A DNA stretch of 64,000 nt from Deltaproteobacteria bacterium (GTDB lineage: Bacteria; Desulfobacterota; JADFVX01), in the NCBI GenBank assembly GCA_029860075.1, contig JAOUBX010000009.1:1-64000 (forward strand). The letters are read 5' to 3'. Every line of letters starts with the position of its first letter. Within the stretch, counting starts at the first letter, position 1. The translations under genes were made by a program, and so were the position numbers. The notes under the pieces were generated by a model. The model saw nothing but the letters and a program-made list of their open reading frames with translations, was not told the DNA's origin and did no database searches. This document shows positions 7,593-15,936 of the stretch, in pieces.

Positions 7593-7793
7593 ATGGAAAT
7601 CATGTTTAAAGGAAAGAATCTAAAAGAGATTAGAGAGAGCAAGGGGCTTTCTCAAAGTCAACTGGCAGACAAGACAGGTCTTCATATAACCACTATAGGC
7701 AACTATGAGATTGACCGAAGGGAGCCAAAGGCAACACAGTTAAAAAAATTGGCTGACGCTCTTGGGGTAAAAATGGAAGAGTTCTTTAAGTAA
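7593..7793 (+). CDS. XRE-family (Cro/CI-like) transcriptional regulator (element B)
   Basis: 66 residues from the ATG at 7593; 7602 is the alternative. The reading from TTG at 7557 is rejected because that TTG is the -35 box. The whole protein is one HTH_3 domain: LKEIRESKGLSQSQLADKTG, LHITTIGNYEIDRREPKATQ, LKKLADALGV. These proteins repress promoters of mobile elements and often their own. The perfect palindrome in its promoter strongly suggests autoregulation. No Shine-Dalgarno sequence can precede the start if transcription begins near 7592, so the mRNA may be leaderless or nearly so. Confidence 0.85.
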   Translation: MEIMFKGKNLKEIRESKGLSQSQLADKTGLHITTIGNYEIDRREPKATQLKKLADALGVKMEEFFK

Positions 7794-7822
7794 ACATTAA
7801 TCATTAAAAAATGGAGGTGGGA

Positions 7823-8263
7823 ATGAAATCAGTATCCATAAGTTTAATATTGTTTATTTTGTTAACAAATCTTGTGATTGCAGACGAACCAGACTTTCTT
7901 ATTCATTTTGAGGATTGCAAAATGACTTTAGGTTATCTCGTTTTATCTGATAAGAGCTTGATAGTTTCTGACGCTGATCCAGTACTAATGACTTGCAACC
8001 GAAAATCTGACAAATTTACTTGTTCATTCCAATTTACAACGGCACAAAAAAAGAGCCGTTCAAATGAATATAATATCATTCTAGATTCTCCACCTCTTTT
8101 GCATATAGCAACGTCAACTGGCTCAGAATATATTGCTATTAATACGGCTCAACATGCAGCTGTTATTGAAAATCGAATTCTTGATGAAAAATTTCTAGGC
8201 ACAAAAATATGTCAAGGCATGTATGTAACTAACTTCGAAATGAAGAGCCTTGGTAAAAAGTAA
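7823..8263 (+). CDS. Secreted or periplasmic hypothetical protein (element B)
   Basis: 146 residues from the ATG at 7823, which GGAGGTGGGA precedes; an ATG at 7811 lies within that ribosome site. A signal peptide (MKSVSISLILFILLTNLVIA, cleavage near DEP) is clear. The mature part has Cys residues in FEDCKMT, MTCNRKS, KFTCSFQ and TKICQGM, an even number that could form disulphides, and looks beta-rich. No family recognised. Lying between repressor and integrase, it may be expressed from the integrated element. Confidence 0.65.
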   Translation: MKSVSISLILFILLTNLVIADEPDFLIHFEDCKMTLGYLVLSDKSLIVSDADPVLMTCNRKSDKFTCSFQFTTAQKKSRSNEYNIILDSPPLLHIATSTGSEYIAINTAQHAAVIENRILDEKFLGTKICQGMYVTNFEMKSLGKK

Positions 8264-8371
8264 CACAAAGACAATATCATTTACTTCAAATAATCAAGGA
8301 AAGGAGGTGAACTAGTTAAGTAACCTTTTCAAGAAAGTAAACAATCAGTATGAAGAAAGGAGCCTAACAGT
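8264..8371 (+). promoter_or_regulatory. Integrase leader with a perfect unused ribosome site
   Basis: AAAGGAGGTGA at 8300-8310 matches the 16S rRNA 3' end completely, but the only start nearby gives the two-codon frame GTG-AAC-TAG. The integrase has its own AAGGAG just before 8372. The upstream site might hold ribosomes or compete in the leader and so tune integrase expression; this is inference. Confidence 0.3.
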
Positions 8372-9528
8372 ATGAGAGGAAGCATTCAAAAAAAGGGAAA
8401 ATCCTACTATATCGTATTCAGGATACCCGATCCCAAAACAGGCAAGAAAAAGCTCAAATGGGTGCCTGCCGGACAAACAAAGAAAGAGGCAGATATCAAA
8501 CTCAATGAGCTAATGGGAGAAGTCCATAACGGCACGTATAGGGAGCTAAAGAAAGCAACCTTTGCCGAATTTGCCGAGTTATGGCTAAACTCCTATGCCA
8601 AGACCAAAACCAAGCCTTCTACCTTCAAAAGCTATCAGGACATTATCAATAAGCATATGATTCCGGTAATGGGTGATTATTACCTATCAGAGCTTGATAC
8701 TGGCAGACTTCAAAGGTATGTGGCAATGAGGCTTCAAAGTGTAAAACCTAAGACCGTAATCAATGAAATAGTGCCTTTAAAAAAAATGTTCAAGCATGCT
8801 GTCTTGTGGGGATATCTGAAAATCAATTATGCTGAATGTGTAGAACGGCCAAGAGTTGAAAAAGAGGAAATGGACATTTTTTCACCGGAAGAAATTAACC
8901 TCTTTCTTAATCATGTAGCAACCAAGTTTAAACCGTTCTTTCTAACAGCAGTTCTAACAGGTATGAGAAGAGGGGAGTTGATAGGCTTGCAATGGGGTGA
9001 TATAGACTGGAACCATAAACAGATTCATGTGAGACGTGCTTTTTGTAATACCTCAAAGAAGTCAATCTCTCCTAAGTCAAAGTCTTCTGTCAGAAGAATT
9101 GATCTAACACCCTCTCTAGTAAGTGCATTAAAGAGACATAAGCTTGCATGTCCGCTTAGTGAAGATGATCTAGTATTTTGCACTTCTAAAGGTACGCCCT
9201 TTGATCCTGATTCAATAGTAAAGAGGGAGTATCTACCAGCATTAAGAAGGGCTGGGCTCAGAAAGATTAGGTTTCATGATCTAAGGCACTCGAATGTAGC
9301 ACTAAGGATTGAGGAAGGACAGAATATTAAATACATTCAGAATCAAGTAGGCCATGCCTCAATTCAGACTACCCTTGACAGGTATGGACACCTTATCAAA
9401 GAAGTCAATCAAGAACAGGCAATGAAGCTTGATAGTGCGCTGGGTTTTGTGGAGGATTCTGATAGTTCGTTGGATTGTGTTAGAAGAACGTTAGAAGCTG
9501 CCAATAAAAAAGGGCTTGCAGTAGTTGC

Positions 9529-9538
<10 letters not shown>
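8372..9538 (+). CDS. Tyrosine site-specific recombinase (integrase of element B)
   Basis: 388 residues with the full phage-integrase layout: an N-terminal AP2/arm-binding-like domain (GSIQKKGKSYYIVFRIPDP...WVPAG), a SAM-like core-binding domain (about 65-155) and the catalytic domain. Catalytic residues: Arg in TGMRRGELIG, His-x-x-Arg in FHDLRHSN, His in VGHASIQTT and nucleophile Tyr in DRYGH. AAGGAG precedes the ATG. The last codons run into the tRNA-derived repeat and the tRNA terminator. It is only distantly similar to integrase A, so the two elements were acquired independently although they use the same tRNA. Confidence 0.95.
9479..9500 (+). repeat. Paired GTTAGAAG sites, right end of element B
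   Basis: GTTAGAAGAAC and GTTAGAAGCTG, 11-bp spacing, 28 bases from the right attachment repeat and inside the integrase C-terminus. Matches the pair at 4258-4279. Candidate arm-type sites. Confidence 0.5.
9505..9536 (-). terminator. Rho-independent terminator of tRNA-fMet
   Basis: On the minus strand an 11-bp stem (AAGGGTTTGCA with TGCAAGCCCTT, one G-U pair) and five-base loop are followed by seven U. One arm lies in the attachment core and the other in element B, so the element rebuilds the tRNA terminator on integration. It also overlaps the end of integrase B. Confidence 0.8.
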
Positions 9539-9621
<83 letters not shown>

Positions 9622-9635
9622 ACAAGTGAAAAGAG

Positions 9636-9664
9636 ATGATACGCTATTTTATTCCATATGTCAA
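9636..9664 (-). promoter_or_regulatory. Sigma-70 promoter of tRNA-fMet
   Basis: On the minus strand TTGACA (9659-9664), a 17-base spacer and TATCAT (9636-9641). Transcription would start about eight bases before the mature tRNA. Confidence 0.85.
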
Positions 9665-9818
9665 GGTGGTTTTGGGGTCCGGGGCCTCCCCCTTTTTTAG
9701 ACAGGCCCTGTCATTTTACCTTTCAAGTGTGACTGATGGGTTTCAGGCAGGTCATGCCGCTTCCTTTATTTCTTATGGCCTGCTTAAGATGCAATAGGCC
9801 TGTCAATGCTGAAAAAAA

Positions 9819-10748
9819 TCAATGCTTTGAGCTTAAAAAGGCCTCAATAAGCTCAAATGTCTCTTCCGGTTTTTCTTCCTGCGGAACATGCCCGCAGTCG
9901 GGAAAGACCTTGATCCACCCATGAGGCAACGCCTTTTCCAGCTTAAGTCCAATCCCGACAGGAATGATTGCGTCTTTAGCCCCCCAGATTAACTGAACGG
10001 GAAGATCGATCTTCTCATACCTCTTTGAAAGCCCGGACAGGTCGGAAGGGACCATCTGCCTTGCCGTGTTGATGAGGGCCTGCCTGCCGCCGGGTGTGTA
10101 AAGGGGTTTTGCATAAGCGGCAACGGCGTCATTGGTAATAGTCGATTCATGAAGGTAGGAGAGCTTCAAAAGGGAACGAATCTGTATTTTTGCGGGAATG
10201 AGGGCCATGCCGAGATCGCTTATGACAGGGACTTTCAGTATAGAGACAAAGGGAGGCAATTTCTGCTCGTAGGCAGGGTTGTCGATAAGCACCGTTCTTT
10301 CCACCCTCCCTTTATCAAAGAGCGTAAGATAGAGGGCTGTAATGAGAGCAACTCCGCCGCCAAAGGAGTGCCCCATGAGGGTGAGCCTCGAAAGATCGAG
10401 TTTTTTGATCAAATGGAGGACAAGCTTTACTTGCTCATAAAGAGTATAACGGCCATCCTTCGGTTTAGGTGATTTGCCGAAGCCTTTGAGATCGACAAGA
10501 ATCAGGCGGTATTTTTTTGAAAGCGGCGGCATAAGGTGCCTCCAGGTATAGAGGCTCTGCCCGAAACCGTGAATTAAGAGAAGCGTCTCTTCTCCACTGC
10601 CCTCTTCTTCATAATAGAGATCAATGGTGGAAGGTTCTTCAATCCTTTCCAGCAATTCTTTCCAGGTTTCTATTTTTTGGGGCACAGGCTGCTTTCTTGT
10701 TTTGGTTAAATCCCGTTTAAAAAGGTCACCGCTGCTTACCAGGTCCAT
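9819..10748 (-). CDS. Alpha/beta-hydrolase fold protein
   Basis: 309 residues of the alpha/beta hydrolase family. The oxyanion region LLLIHGFGQ, nucleophile elbow GHSFGGG (Ser at about 126), acid Asp in WGAKDAIIP and catalytic His in PDCGHVPQEEKPEE are in the right order and spacing. Such enzymes hydrolyse esters, thioesters or amides; the substrate cannot be told. It follows a PlsC-like acyltransferase on the same strand with a 115-base gap that holds a dispersed inverted repeat, so a lipid-related role is possible. Ribosome site is weak. Confidence 0.85.
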   Translation of the reverse strand: MDLVSSGDLFKRDLTKTRKQPVPQKIETWKELLERIEEPSTIDLYYEEEGSGEETLLLIHGFGQSLYTWRHLMPPLSKKYRLILVDLKGFGKSPKPKDGRYTLYEQVKLVLHLIKKLDLSRLTLMGHSFGGGVALITALYLTLFDKGRVERTVLIDNPAYEQKLPPFVSILKVPVISDLGMALIPAKIQIRSLLKLSYLHESTITNDAVAAYAKPLYTPGGRQALINTARQMVPSDLSGLSKRYEKIDLPVQLIWGAKDAIIPVGIGLKLEKALPHGWIKVFPDCGHVPQEEKPEETFELIEAFLSSKH

Positions 10749-10767
10749 TCTTTGAGTAAATAATATA

Positions 10768-10845
10768 TTGTCATTTCGTGATAAAGGTTTCTCCTTTCAC
10801 CCCAAGGGCACTTGTCACTTCGTTCGGGCGTACTCGAAATGACAA
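10768..10845. repeat. Dispersed inverted repeat ending in TTGTCATTTCG
   Basis: TTGTCATTTCG (10768-10778) is repeated in inverse orientation as CGAAATGACAA (10835-10845), with further partial symmetry between. A related inverted pair occurs at 17581-17705. Such short palindromic units recur in many genomes as REP/MITE-like sequences; it lies between two same-strand genes. Confidence 0.55.
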
Positions 10846-10863
10846 AACATCAAAGCTGTCTCT

Positions 10864-12162
10864 TTACCTATCCCTGAGCGGCGCCGCCATCCCTGCCATG
10901 GCCTCAAAGGTCCCCTTTATTCCCGATTCGAGAAGCGCCGTTACCTCTCCCACAGCCCCCCTTTTGTCTTCACCGTATTTCTCAAAATAATCCTTCAAGT
11001 TTAAGGGCTCTCCGATCCTGACAACGGCCTTTCGCGGGCCCCAGAGCTCTCTTCTGCCAAAGACTTCCATTTCAAGCAGAAAAAGAACGTCCATAAAACG
11101 CTCCACGGTAAAGGTCTCTTTTACATAACCATCGTAAATAGCGACAAACTCAAGGGTTCGCCAGAGATCATCATAGAGTTGTCTCGCCTTTTGCTGGTTC
11201 TCTTCGAGAAGTTTCCTTTCATAATCCGCCCCTTGGGGCTCTACATGGACTATCCTGTCTACAGCATTAAAAGCGGCCCGTATCCTGTCAAGGAGGGTAT
11301 CACCCGGCCTGGGACTCATATTTAGGGCCGCTTCGGTACGGGAGATTATAAATTCTTTCATTGCCTGAATGCGACTGTCAAGATCATCCCCGCTATGAGG
11401 TTTTAAACCGTATTTTTTCTCATTTGCCGATAGAAGGGCCTCGCCAATACGCCGAAGCCTGTCATATCGGGAGGGCATACCATCAATAGACGAGTGAAAG
11501 AGCTGCCCTTCCAGCCTCCTTAATGAGTCATCAATTTCTCCGTGCATATCATTTATATAAATATACTTGATGGTGATGGGAACAAAGTAAAGCAAAGGAT
11601 CATCCTCTTTTTTCACCACCTCTTCACAGGCCTTGAAAGCAAGCTGTGTCACCCCCTCCTGGAAGGGCATGACCGTATCGTTTTGCCAGCACGTTTGTCC
11701 TTCAGGAAAGATGACAAGCCATCGCCTCCCCTCTGCAATAAGCTTTCTCGTCATCTGGAAAGAGAGGCGGTCTGCCGTGCCGCGGATAATGGAGTAGACT
11801 CCCAGCCGCTGCAATATCCAGCCCACAAGAGGGGAACGCTCAAAGGCTTCCATGGCGGCCAGATAGTTATAGTCCTGGCGAAGCAGCTTTGACAGATGCA
11901 TAATGAGATAAGGCTCGTACCCTCCCGAATGGCTGGGTGTTAATATGCAGCGTTTGCCCTTTAGCGATTCAAGCCGGACAAGACCCTCATCGTTAATGTC
12001 GATTTGCGTAACTTTGGGAATTTTGCGAAGCAGCAGAGGAAGGAAAAACTTGATAAGGGCAATGACGGCACCATTACGCCCGGGTGGCCGAAAGGTGAAA
12101 GGCTTCGGCCTGCTTCGCGCATCGGATGCAACAAGATTGTTCGATTTTGCTTCTTTCATCAT
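10864..12162 (-). CDS. PlsC-like glycerolipid acyltransferase
   Basis: 432 residues. Motifs of the glycerol-3-phosphate/lysophosphatidate acyltransferase family: ILTPSHSGGYEP (motif I), FPEGQTCW (motif III) and MPFQEGVTQLAF. Motif I reads H-x4-E instead of the usual H-x4-D, unusual but chemically conservative. The enzyme should transfer an acyl group to a glycerolipid or related hydroxyl at the inner membrane. The C-terminal 200 residues are helical and not typical of PlsC. AGGA precedes the double ATG. It may be cotranscribed with the following hydrolase. Confidence 0.8.
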   Translation of the reverse strand: MMKEAKSNNLVASDARSRPKPFTFRPPGRNGAVIALIKFFLPLLLRKIPKVTQIDINDEGLVRLESLKGKRCILTPSHSGGYEPYLIMHLSKLLRQDYNYLAAMEAFERSPLVGWILQRLGVYSIIRGTADRLSFQMTRKLIAEGRRWLVIFPEGQTCWQNDTVMPFQEGVTQLAFKACEEVVKKEDDPLLYFVPITIKYIYINDMHGEIDDSLRRLEGQLFHSSIDGMPSRYDRLRRIGEALLSANEKKYGLKPHSGDDLDSRIQAMKEFIISRTEAALNMSPRPGDTLLDRIRAAFNAVDRIVHVEPQGADYERKLLEENQQKARQLYDDLWRTLEFVAIYDGYVKETFTVERFMDVLFLLEMEVFGRRELWGPRKAVVRIGEPLNLKDYFEKYGEDKRGAVGEVTALLESGIKGTFEAMAGMAAPLRDR

Positions 12163-12177
12163 GGGGATCCTGTAAAA

Positions 12178-12206
12178 TTTATATTATAGTATTACCCTCT
12201 TATCAA
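12178..12206 (-). promoter_or_regulatory. Putative sigma-70 promoter of the acyltransferase gene
   Basis: On the minus strand TTGATA (12201-12206), 17-base spacer, TATAAA (12178-12183), about 16 bases before the ATG. Confidence 0.5.
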
Positions 12207-12274
12207 TGAAATTATTTTTTACAGCAAATTGACTCTACCCATTTCATCTGCTAGCTTTATCATATCCCCTTAAA

Positions 12275-12688
12275 ATGATTATAAAATATCAGGAAATGAA
12301 CACAAAAAACGATTCCATCTCCAAAAGCGCCCTCATCGCAGAAGACGATGACGATCTTGCCTTCCTTGTGAAGCACGTGCTGGAGCGGGAAGGTTTTAAG
12401 GTCATTTATGCCTCTGATGGTCGTCAGGCAGCCCGCTGCATCGATTCAATGCTTCCTCCCGAGATCATTATTCTCGACCTTATGATGCCCTACCGGAATG
12501 GTTTCCAGCTTGTAGAAAAGATTCGCAGCAAAAGGGACTGGAAAAACGTTCCCGTTATCATACTCACGTCTAAAACACAGGAGCGCGATGTTGTAAGAGC
12601 ACTCGATGCGGGAGCTAATGATTACATGACCAAACCCTTCAACCCCGCTGAACTGATTGCCAGGGTCCGGAGATATATGGAAAAATGA
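12275..12688 (+). CDS. Single-domain response regulator (CheY-like receiver)
   Basis: 137 residues made of one receiver domain: acidic pocket AEDDDD, phospho-acceptor Asp in IIILDLMMPYRNG, Thr/Ser in VIILTSKT and Lys in YMTKPFNPAEL. No output domain, so it should act through protein contacts when phosphorylated by a histidine kinase not in the window. The start is uncertain (12275 or 12296, neither with a good ribosome site). Its last codons overlap the YaiO-like gene by four bases (ATGA), which ties it to the following envelope/polysaccharide genes. Confidence 0.88.
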   Translation: MIIKYQEMNTKNDSISKSALIAEDDDDLAFLVKHVLEREGFKVIYASDGRQAARCIDSMLPPEIIILDLMMPYRNGFQLVEKIRSKRDWKNVPVIILTSKTQERDVVRALDAGANDYMTKPFNPAELIARVRRYMEK

Positions 12689-13455
12689 AACACTCTCTCC
12701 TATGTTTTTTGATTCTGCTGCTAATCTGCGCCTCTCCCCTCCCCTTGTTTTCATCGGAAAAAAAACCTTATACAGAGATAGAAGCCGGAACGGTCTATGA
12801 AAAGCTCACCAAAGACCACTCTCCCTGGAGAAGCACGTACCTGGAAGTAAAAAGAGGTGACAGTGTTCGTCGCTTCCTGCTGCTTCAGGCGCGGCAGACG
12901 AGACGCTTTTCCCTGACTGACAGGGAACTTGCCGGCATAATAAGTCTGCCCCTTGGGTACAGGCATACTGTCGCTTTTGAAGCTTCAGGCAGTTCTTCCC
13001 ATGAGGTGCTGCCCAAAAAATCAATGACGGGCCGCTTGAGCAGTATCCTGGCAAATGGCTGGCTTGCCGGTATGAGCATGGGAAAAAGATTTTATGATAA
13101 ATCGGATGTAACATTCGGTTCCGTCGGTATTGAACACTATTTTAGTGCTTATCGTCTCGCCTATACACTTTATTCATCCAGGGTAGAAAAAGGAGACACC
13201 GAATTTAGTCATGCCGTCGCTTTTGACCGTTATTATGGCAGGAAGTCAAGTACAGGAATAAGATTGTCGGCAGGTGAGGAGAGTGAAAATATCGACGGCA
13301 CAAAGGTTATTACAACCTGGGTAAAGGGCGCTGCCTTTACAGGGCGTCACTGGCTTGATGAGCGCTGGGGAATCAGCTACAGCGCGACATTCCATAAACA
13401 GGGGAATCATTATGACAGATATGGTTTACTTGCCGGCCTTCGCTACCGCTTCTGA
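12685..13455 (+). CDS. YaiO-family outer-membrane beta-barrel protein
   Basis: 256 residues with a signal peptide (hydrophobic CFLILLLICASPLPLF) and a barrel-like alternation of aromatic and polar residues ending in LRYRF, the terminal Phe typical of outer-membrane proteins. Pattern and length fit the YaiO family, which is often encoded beside family 2 glycosyltransferases. It may serve polysaccharide passage through the outer membrane. It overlaps the response regulator by four bases and the next gene by 44 bases in another frame, so translation is probably coupled. Confidence 0.78.
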   Translation: MKHSLLCFLILLLICASPLPLFSSEKKPYTEIEAGTVYEKLTKDHSPWRSTYLEVKRGDSVRRFLLLQARQTRRFSLTDRELAGIISLPLGYRHTVAFEASGSSSHEVLPKKSMTGRLSSILANGWLAGMSMGKRFYDKSDVTFGSVGIEHYFSAYRLAYTLYSSRVEKGDTEFSHAVAFDRYYGRKSSTGIRLSAGEESENIDGTKVITTWVKGAAFTGRHWLDERWGISYSATFHKQGNHYDRYGLLAGLRYRF

Positions 13456-14488
13456 CCCTTTTATTAAAATGGCATTGGCAGGCGGCATGATCATTATGCT
13501 TCTCTCCCTTTTATTTTCATTCCAGGTGCTTCTCATTAGCGGACTAAGATCTCTGGGCGAGAAAAGAAAAGCAAAGCTTGCCCGGCAGTGGCGCCCCATC
13601 TTTTCCGAGATAATGGAAAAAGCGCCGGAAAACCTCCCTGTGCTAGGAAGCGCCAATGTAACCGATTTTCTCATTCTCTGGAACCATTACCACGGTTTTC
13701 TGAAAGGGAATGCACGTGAAAACCTGAATCTTTTGCTCCGTCGTTTAAGGCTTGATAAAGATGCTATAAAAATGCTTAGAGGAAGATCGCTGAAGAGAAA
13801 ATTTGTCGGCATTATGACACTTGGCAACCTGAGGGATTCCTACGTATGGAACGATTTATGCCGCATGCTATCCCATAAAAACAACCATCTTTCTCTTGCC
13901 GCAGCCGAAGCTATGGTGCAAATCCGGCCCCGGGAGGCAGTTCAGGCCATAAGCGACTCCATCAGATTGAGAAATGACTGGCCCGACTCCAGGATTGTAT
14001 GCATTTTAAAAAAAACGGATGCTAACTATTTTTCATCTTCTCTTGCCGATGCCGTCTTCAAAGCGGATGACAAATCAAGGCCCCGTCTTATCAAACTCTC
14101 GTCAATCGCCCTCAATGAAACAATCAGGGGCATTGTAAAAAAATATTTAAATCCATCGGCCCCTGAAGAGGTCATTGCCGCCTGCCTGCATATCCTGAAA
14201 CATCCGGAAGTGATAGAAGATGTAAGGCGATTTACCGCTCACCCTTCCCCCCTCATTCGACTAAAGGCAGCGGCAGTGTTGGGGCGAATCGGAGAAAAAG
14301 AGGATATGGACGTTCTTACGTCCCTTCTCTCCGACAAGCAGTGGTGGGTCAGGTATCACGCTGCCAGGTCGCTTGTGTCGTTTCCTTTTGTCACTCAAGC
14401 TGAACTTAAAGCGATAAGTAATCAGTGCAAAGACCGCTATGGCAGGGACATGTTGAACCGGATGATTGCAAAGGCGGAGATAAGCTAA
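13412..14488 (+). CDS. Membrane-anchored HEAT-repeat protein
   Basis: 358 residues from the ATG at 13412 (AGGGG upstream). One N-terminal membrane helix (ALAGGMIIMLLSLLFSFQVL) is followed by a cytoplasmic domain of helical hairpins resembling HEAT or Armadillo repeats, for example AAEAMVQIRPREAVQAISDS and KAAAVLGRIGEKEDMDVLTS. Such scaffolds bind partner proteins. Its stop overlaps the glycosyltransferase start by one base, so the two are probably made together and the scaffold may organise the synthase complex. Confidence 0.75.
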   Translation: MTDMVYLPAFATASDPFIKMALAGGMIIMLLSLLFSFQVLLISGLRSLGEKRKAKLARQWRPIFSEIMEKAPENLPVLGSANVTDFLILWNHYHGFLKGNARENLNLLLRRLRLDKDAIKMLRGRSLKRKFVGIMTLGNLRDSYVWNDLCRMLSHKNNHLSLAAAEAMVQIRPREAVQAISDSIRLRNDWPDSRIVCILKKTDANYFSSSLADAVFKADDKSRPRLIKLSSIALNETIRGIVKKYLNPSAPEEVIAACLHILKHPEVIEDVRRFTAHPSPLIRLKAAAVLGRIGEKEDMDVLTSLLSDKQWWVRYHAARSLVSFPFVTQAELKAISNQCKDRYGRDMLNRMIAKAEIS

Positions 14489-15897
14489 TGCAGATAGATC
14501 TGCAAGGCGCCGCCTACATGTTGCATTGGTTTTTCATTTTCTATTTTGTCATCCATAGCGGAAGCTATTTTCTGCTTAATATGGCTTCTTTTATCTCTCT
14601 TAAAAGATACCTGCGTTTTTCAAATATTGACGTCAGGATTGATGATTACACAGGCTTCGAGCCTCCCGTAACGATCATTGTGCCCGCCTATAACGAAGAA
14701 TCGACGATTGTCGTCTCAATCCGTTCCCTTTTGCAGCTTGAATATCCGGAATATGAGATCATTGTCGTAAATGACGGTTCGAAAGATGGGACCCTTGCAA
14801 AACTGATGGCGTCTTTTTCACTGATACCTTTTCCGGAAGTTTGCAGAGTGGCGATCGAAACAAAACAGGTCAAAAGCATTTACCATACCGTCGATTATCC
14901 CAACCTGATCGTTGTCGACAAAATAAACGGTGGTAAATCGGATGCACTAAACTGTGGAATCAACTATTCCCGGTTTCCTCTTTTTTGCGGAATAGACGCC
15001 GACTCCATACTCCAGCGCGATAGCCTTTACCAGGCGGCTAAACCCTTTATGGAAGACAAAAGAACTATTGCTACAGGCGGGACCATTCGCGTTGCCAACG
15101 GATGCGAAGTAATCGACGGCTTTCTCGCAAGAGTCGGCCTTCCGTCGAACGTTCTTTCTCTCGTGCAGATTATGGAATACCTGAGGGCCTTTCTTTTTGG
15201 GCGTCTCGGCTGGTCATTTATTAATGCCCTGCTCATTATTTCGGGCGCCTTTGGTATTTTCCGGAAAGAGGCCGTCATTGCCGTGGGGGGATACAGAACG
15301 GACACGGTAGGAGAAGATATGGAACTCATCGTCAGACTTCACAACAAATACCGCAAAGAAAAAATTCCCTATCGCATCACTTTTTTGCCCGATCCCATAT
15401 GCTGGACGGAAGCGCCGGAAGATTTAAAGACCCTGAAAAATCAAAGGGTCCGCTGGCAGCAGGGTCTTTCCGACAGCCTCTACCGGCACAAAAACCTTCT
15501 TTTTAGCGTAAAAAGCGGGGCTGTCGGCTGGCTGGCCTTTCCTTTTTTTCTCATCTTTGAGTGGTTTGGTCCGGTCATCGAGTTTGCAGGCTATTTATTT
15601 ATCATTGTTGCCTATATTTCAGGACTCATATCGCTTGACGCCACTGCCGCCTTTTTTATTCTTTCCGTCGGCCTTGGACTTTTCGTTTCTATCAATGCGC
15701 TTCTCCTGGAGGCCCTGTCTTTTAATATTTACAAGGAAAGAGCTTACATTATTATCCTTATCATAGCCGCCTTTATTGAAAATTTCGGATACCGCCAGCT
15801 CAATACAATCTGGCGTCTTCAGGGAATTTTCAGGTGGCTTTATTCAAAAGAAAAAAAATGGGGTGAAATGAAAAGAAAAGCAAGCTGGAGCAGATAA
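14488..15897 (+). CDS. Membrane family 2 glycosyltransferase (processive polysaccharide synthase type)
   Basis: 469 residues. N-terminal membrane segment, GT2 catalytic domain (about 55-310) and three to four C-terminal membrane helices. Motifs: VTIIVPAYNEE, VNDGSKDGT, KINGGKSDALN, DxD as GIDADS, the acceptor motif GEDMEL and the processivity motif QRVRWQQG. This architecture is shared by PgaC/IcaA, cellulose and hyaluronan synthases, which polymerise a nucleotide sugar and pass the chain across the inner membrane. Neither sugar nor product can be told from sequence. It closes the response regulator/YaiO/HEAT operon. Confidence 0.88.
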   Translation: MQIDLQGAAYMLHWFFIFYFVIHSGSYFLLNMASFISLKRYLRFSNIDVRIDDYTGFEPPVTIIVPAYNEESTIVVSIRSLLQLEYPEYEIIVVNDGSKDGTLAKLMASFSLIPFPEVCRVAIETKQVKSIYHTVDYPNLIVVDKINGGKSDALNCGINYSRFPLFCGIDADSILQRDSLYQAAKPFMEDKRTIATGGTIRVANGCEVIDGFLARVGLPSNVLSLVQIMEYLRAFLFGRLGWSFINALLIISGAFGIFRKEAVIAVGGYRTDTVGEDMELIVRLHNKYRKEKIPYRITFLPDPICWTEAPEDLKTLKNQRVRWQQGLSDSLYRHKNLLFSVKSGAVGWLAFPFFLIFEWFGPVIEFAGYLFIIVAYISGLISLDATAAFFILSVGLGLFVSINALLLEALSFNIYKERAYIIILIIAAFIENFGYRQLNTIWRLQGIFRWLYSKEKKWGEMKRKASWSR

Positions 15898-15936
15898 TCT
15901 GAAATACCTGATGAGATTTTCACGGTTTCTCCCTGC

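Larger units (their letters stand above)
4079..9528. mobile_element. Integrative element B (5.45 kb) in tRNA-fMet
   Basis: Bounded by 63-bp identical repeats of the tRNA-fMet 3' end. All nine genes point the same way: lipoprotein, unknown, DUF5659-like, replication-initiator-like, small Cys-rich, AlpA-like excisionase, XRE repressor, secreted protein, integrase. Base composition is clearly more AT-rich than the flanking chromosome. No relaxase, capsid or terminase is seen. The size and the int/xis/repressor/rep-like content recall phage-inducible satellites or small cryptic integrative elements; this is inference. Confidence 0.88.
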
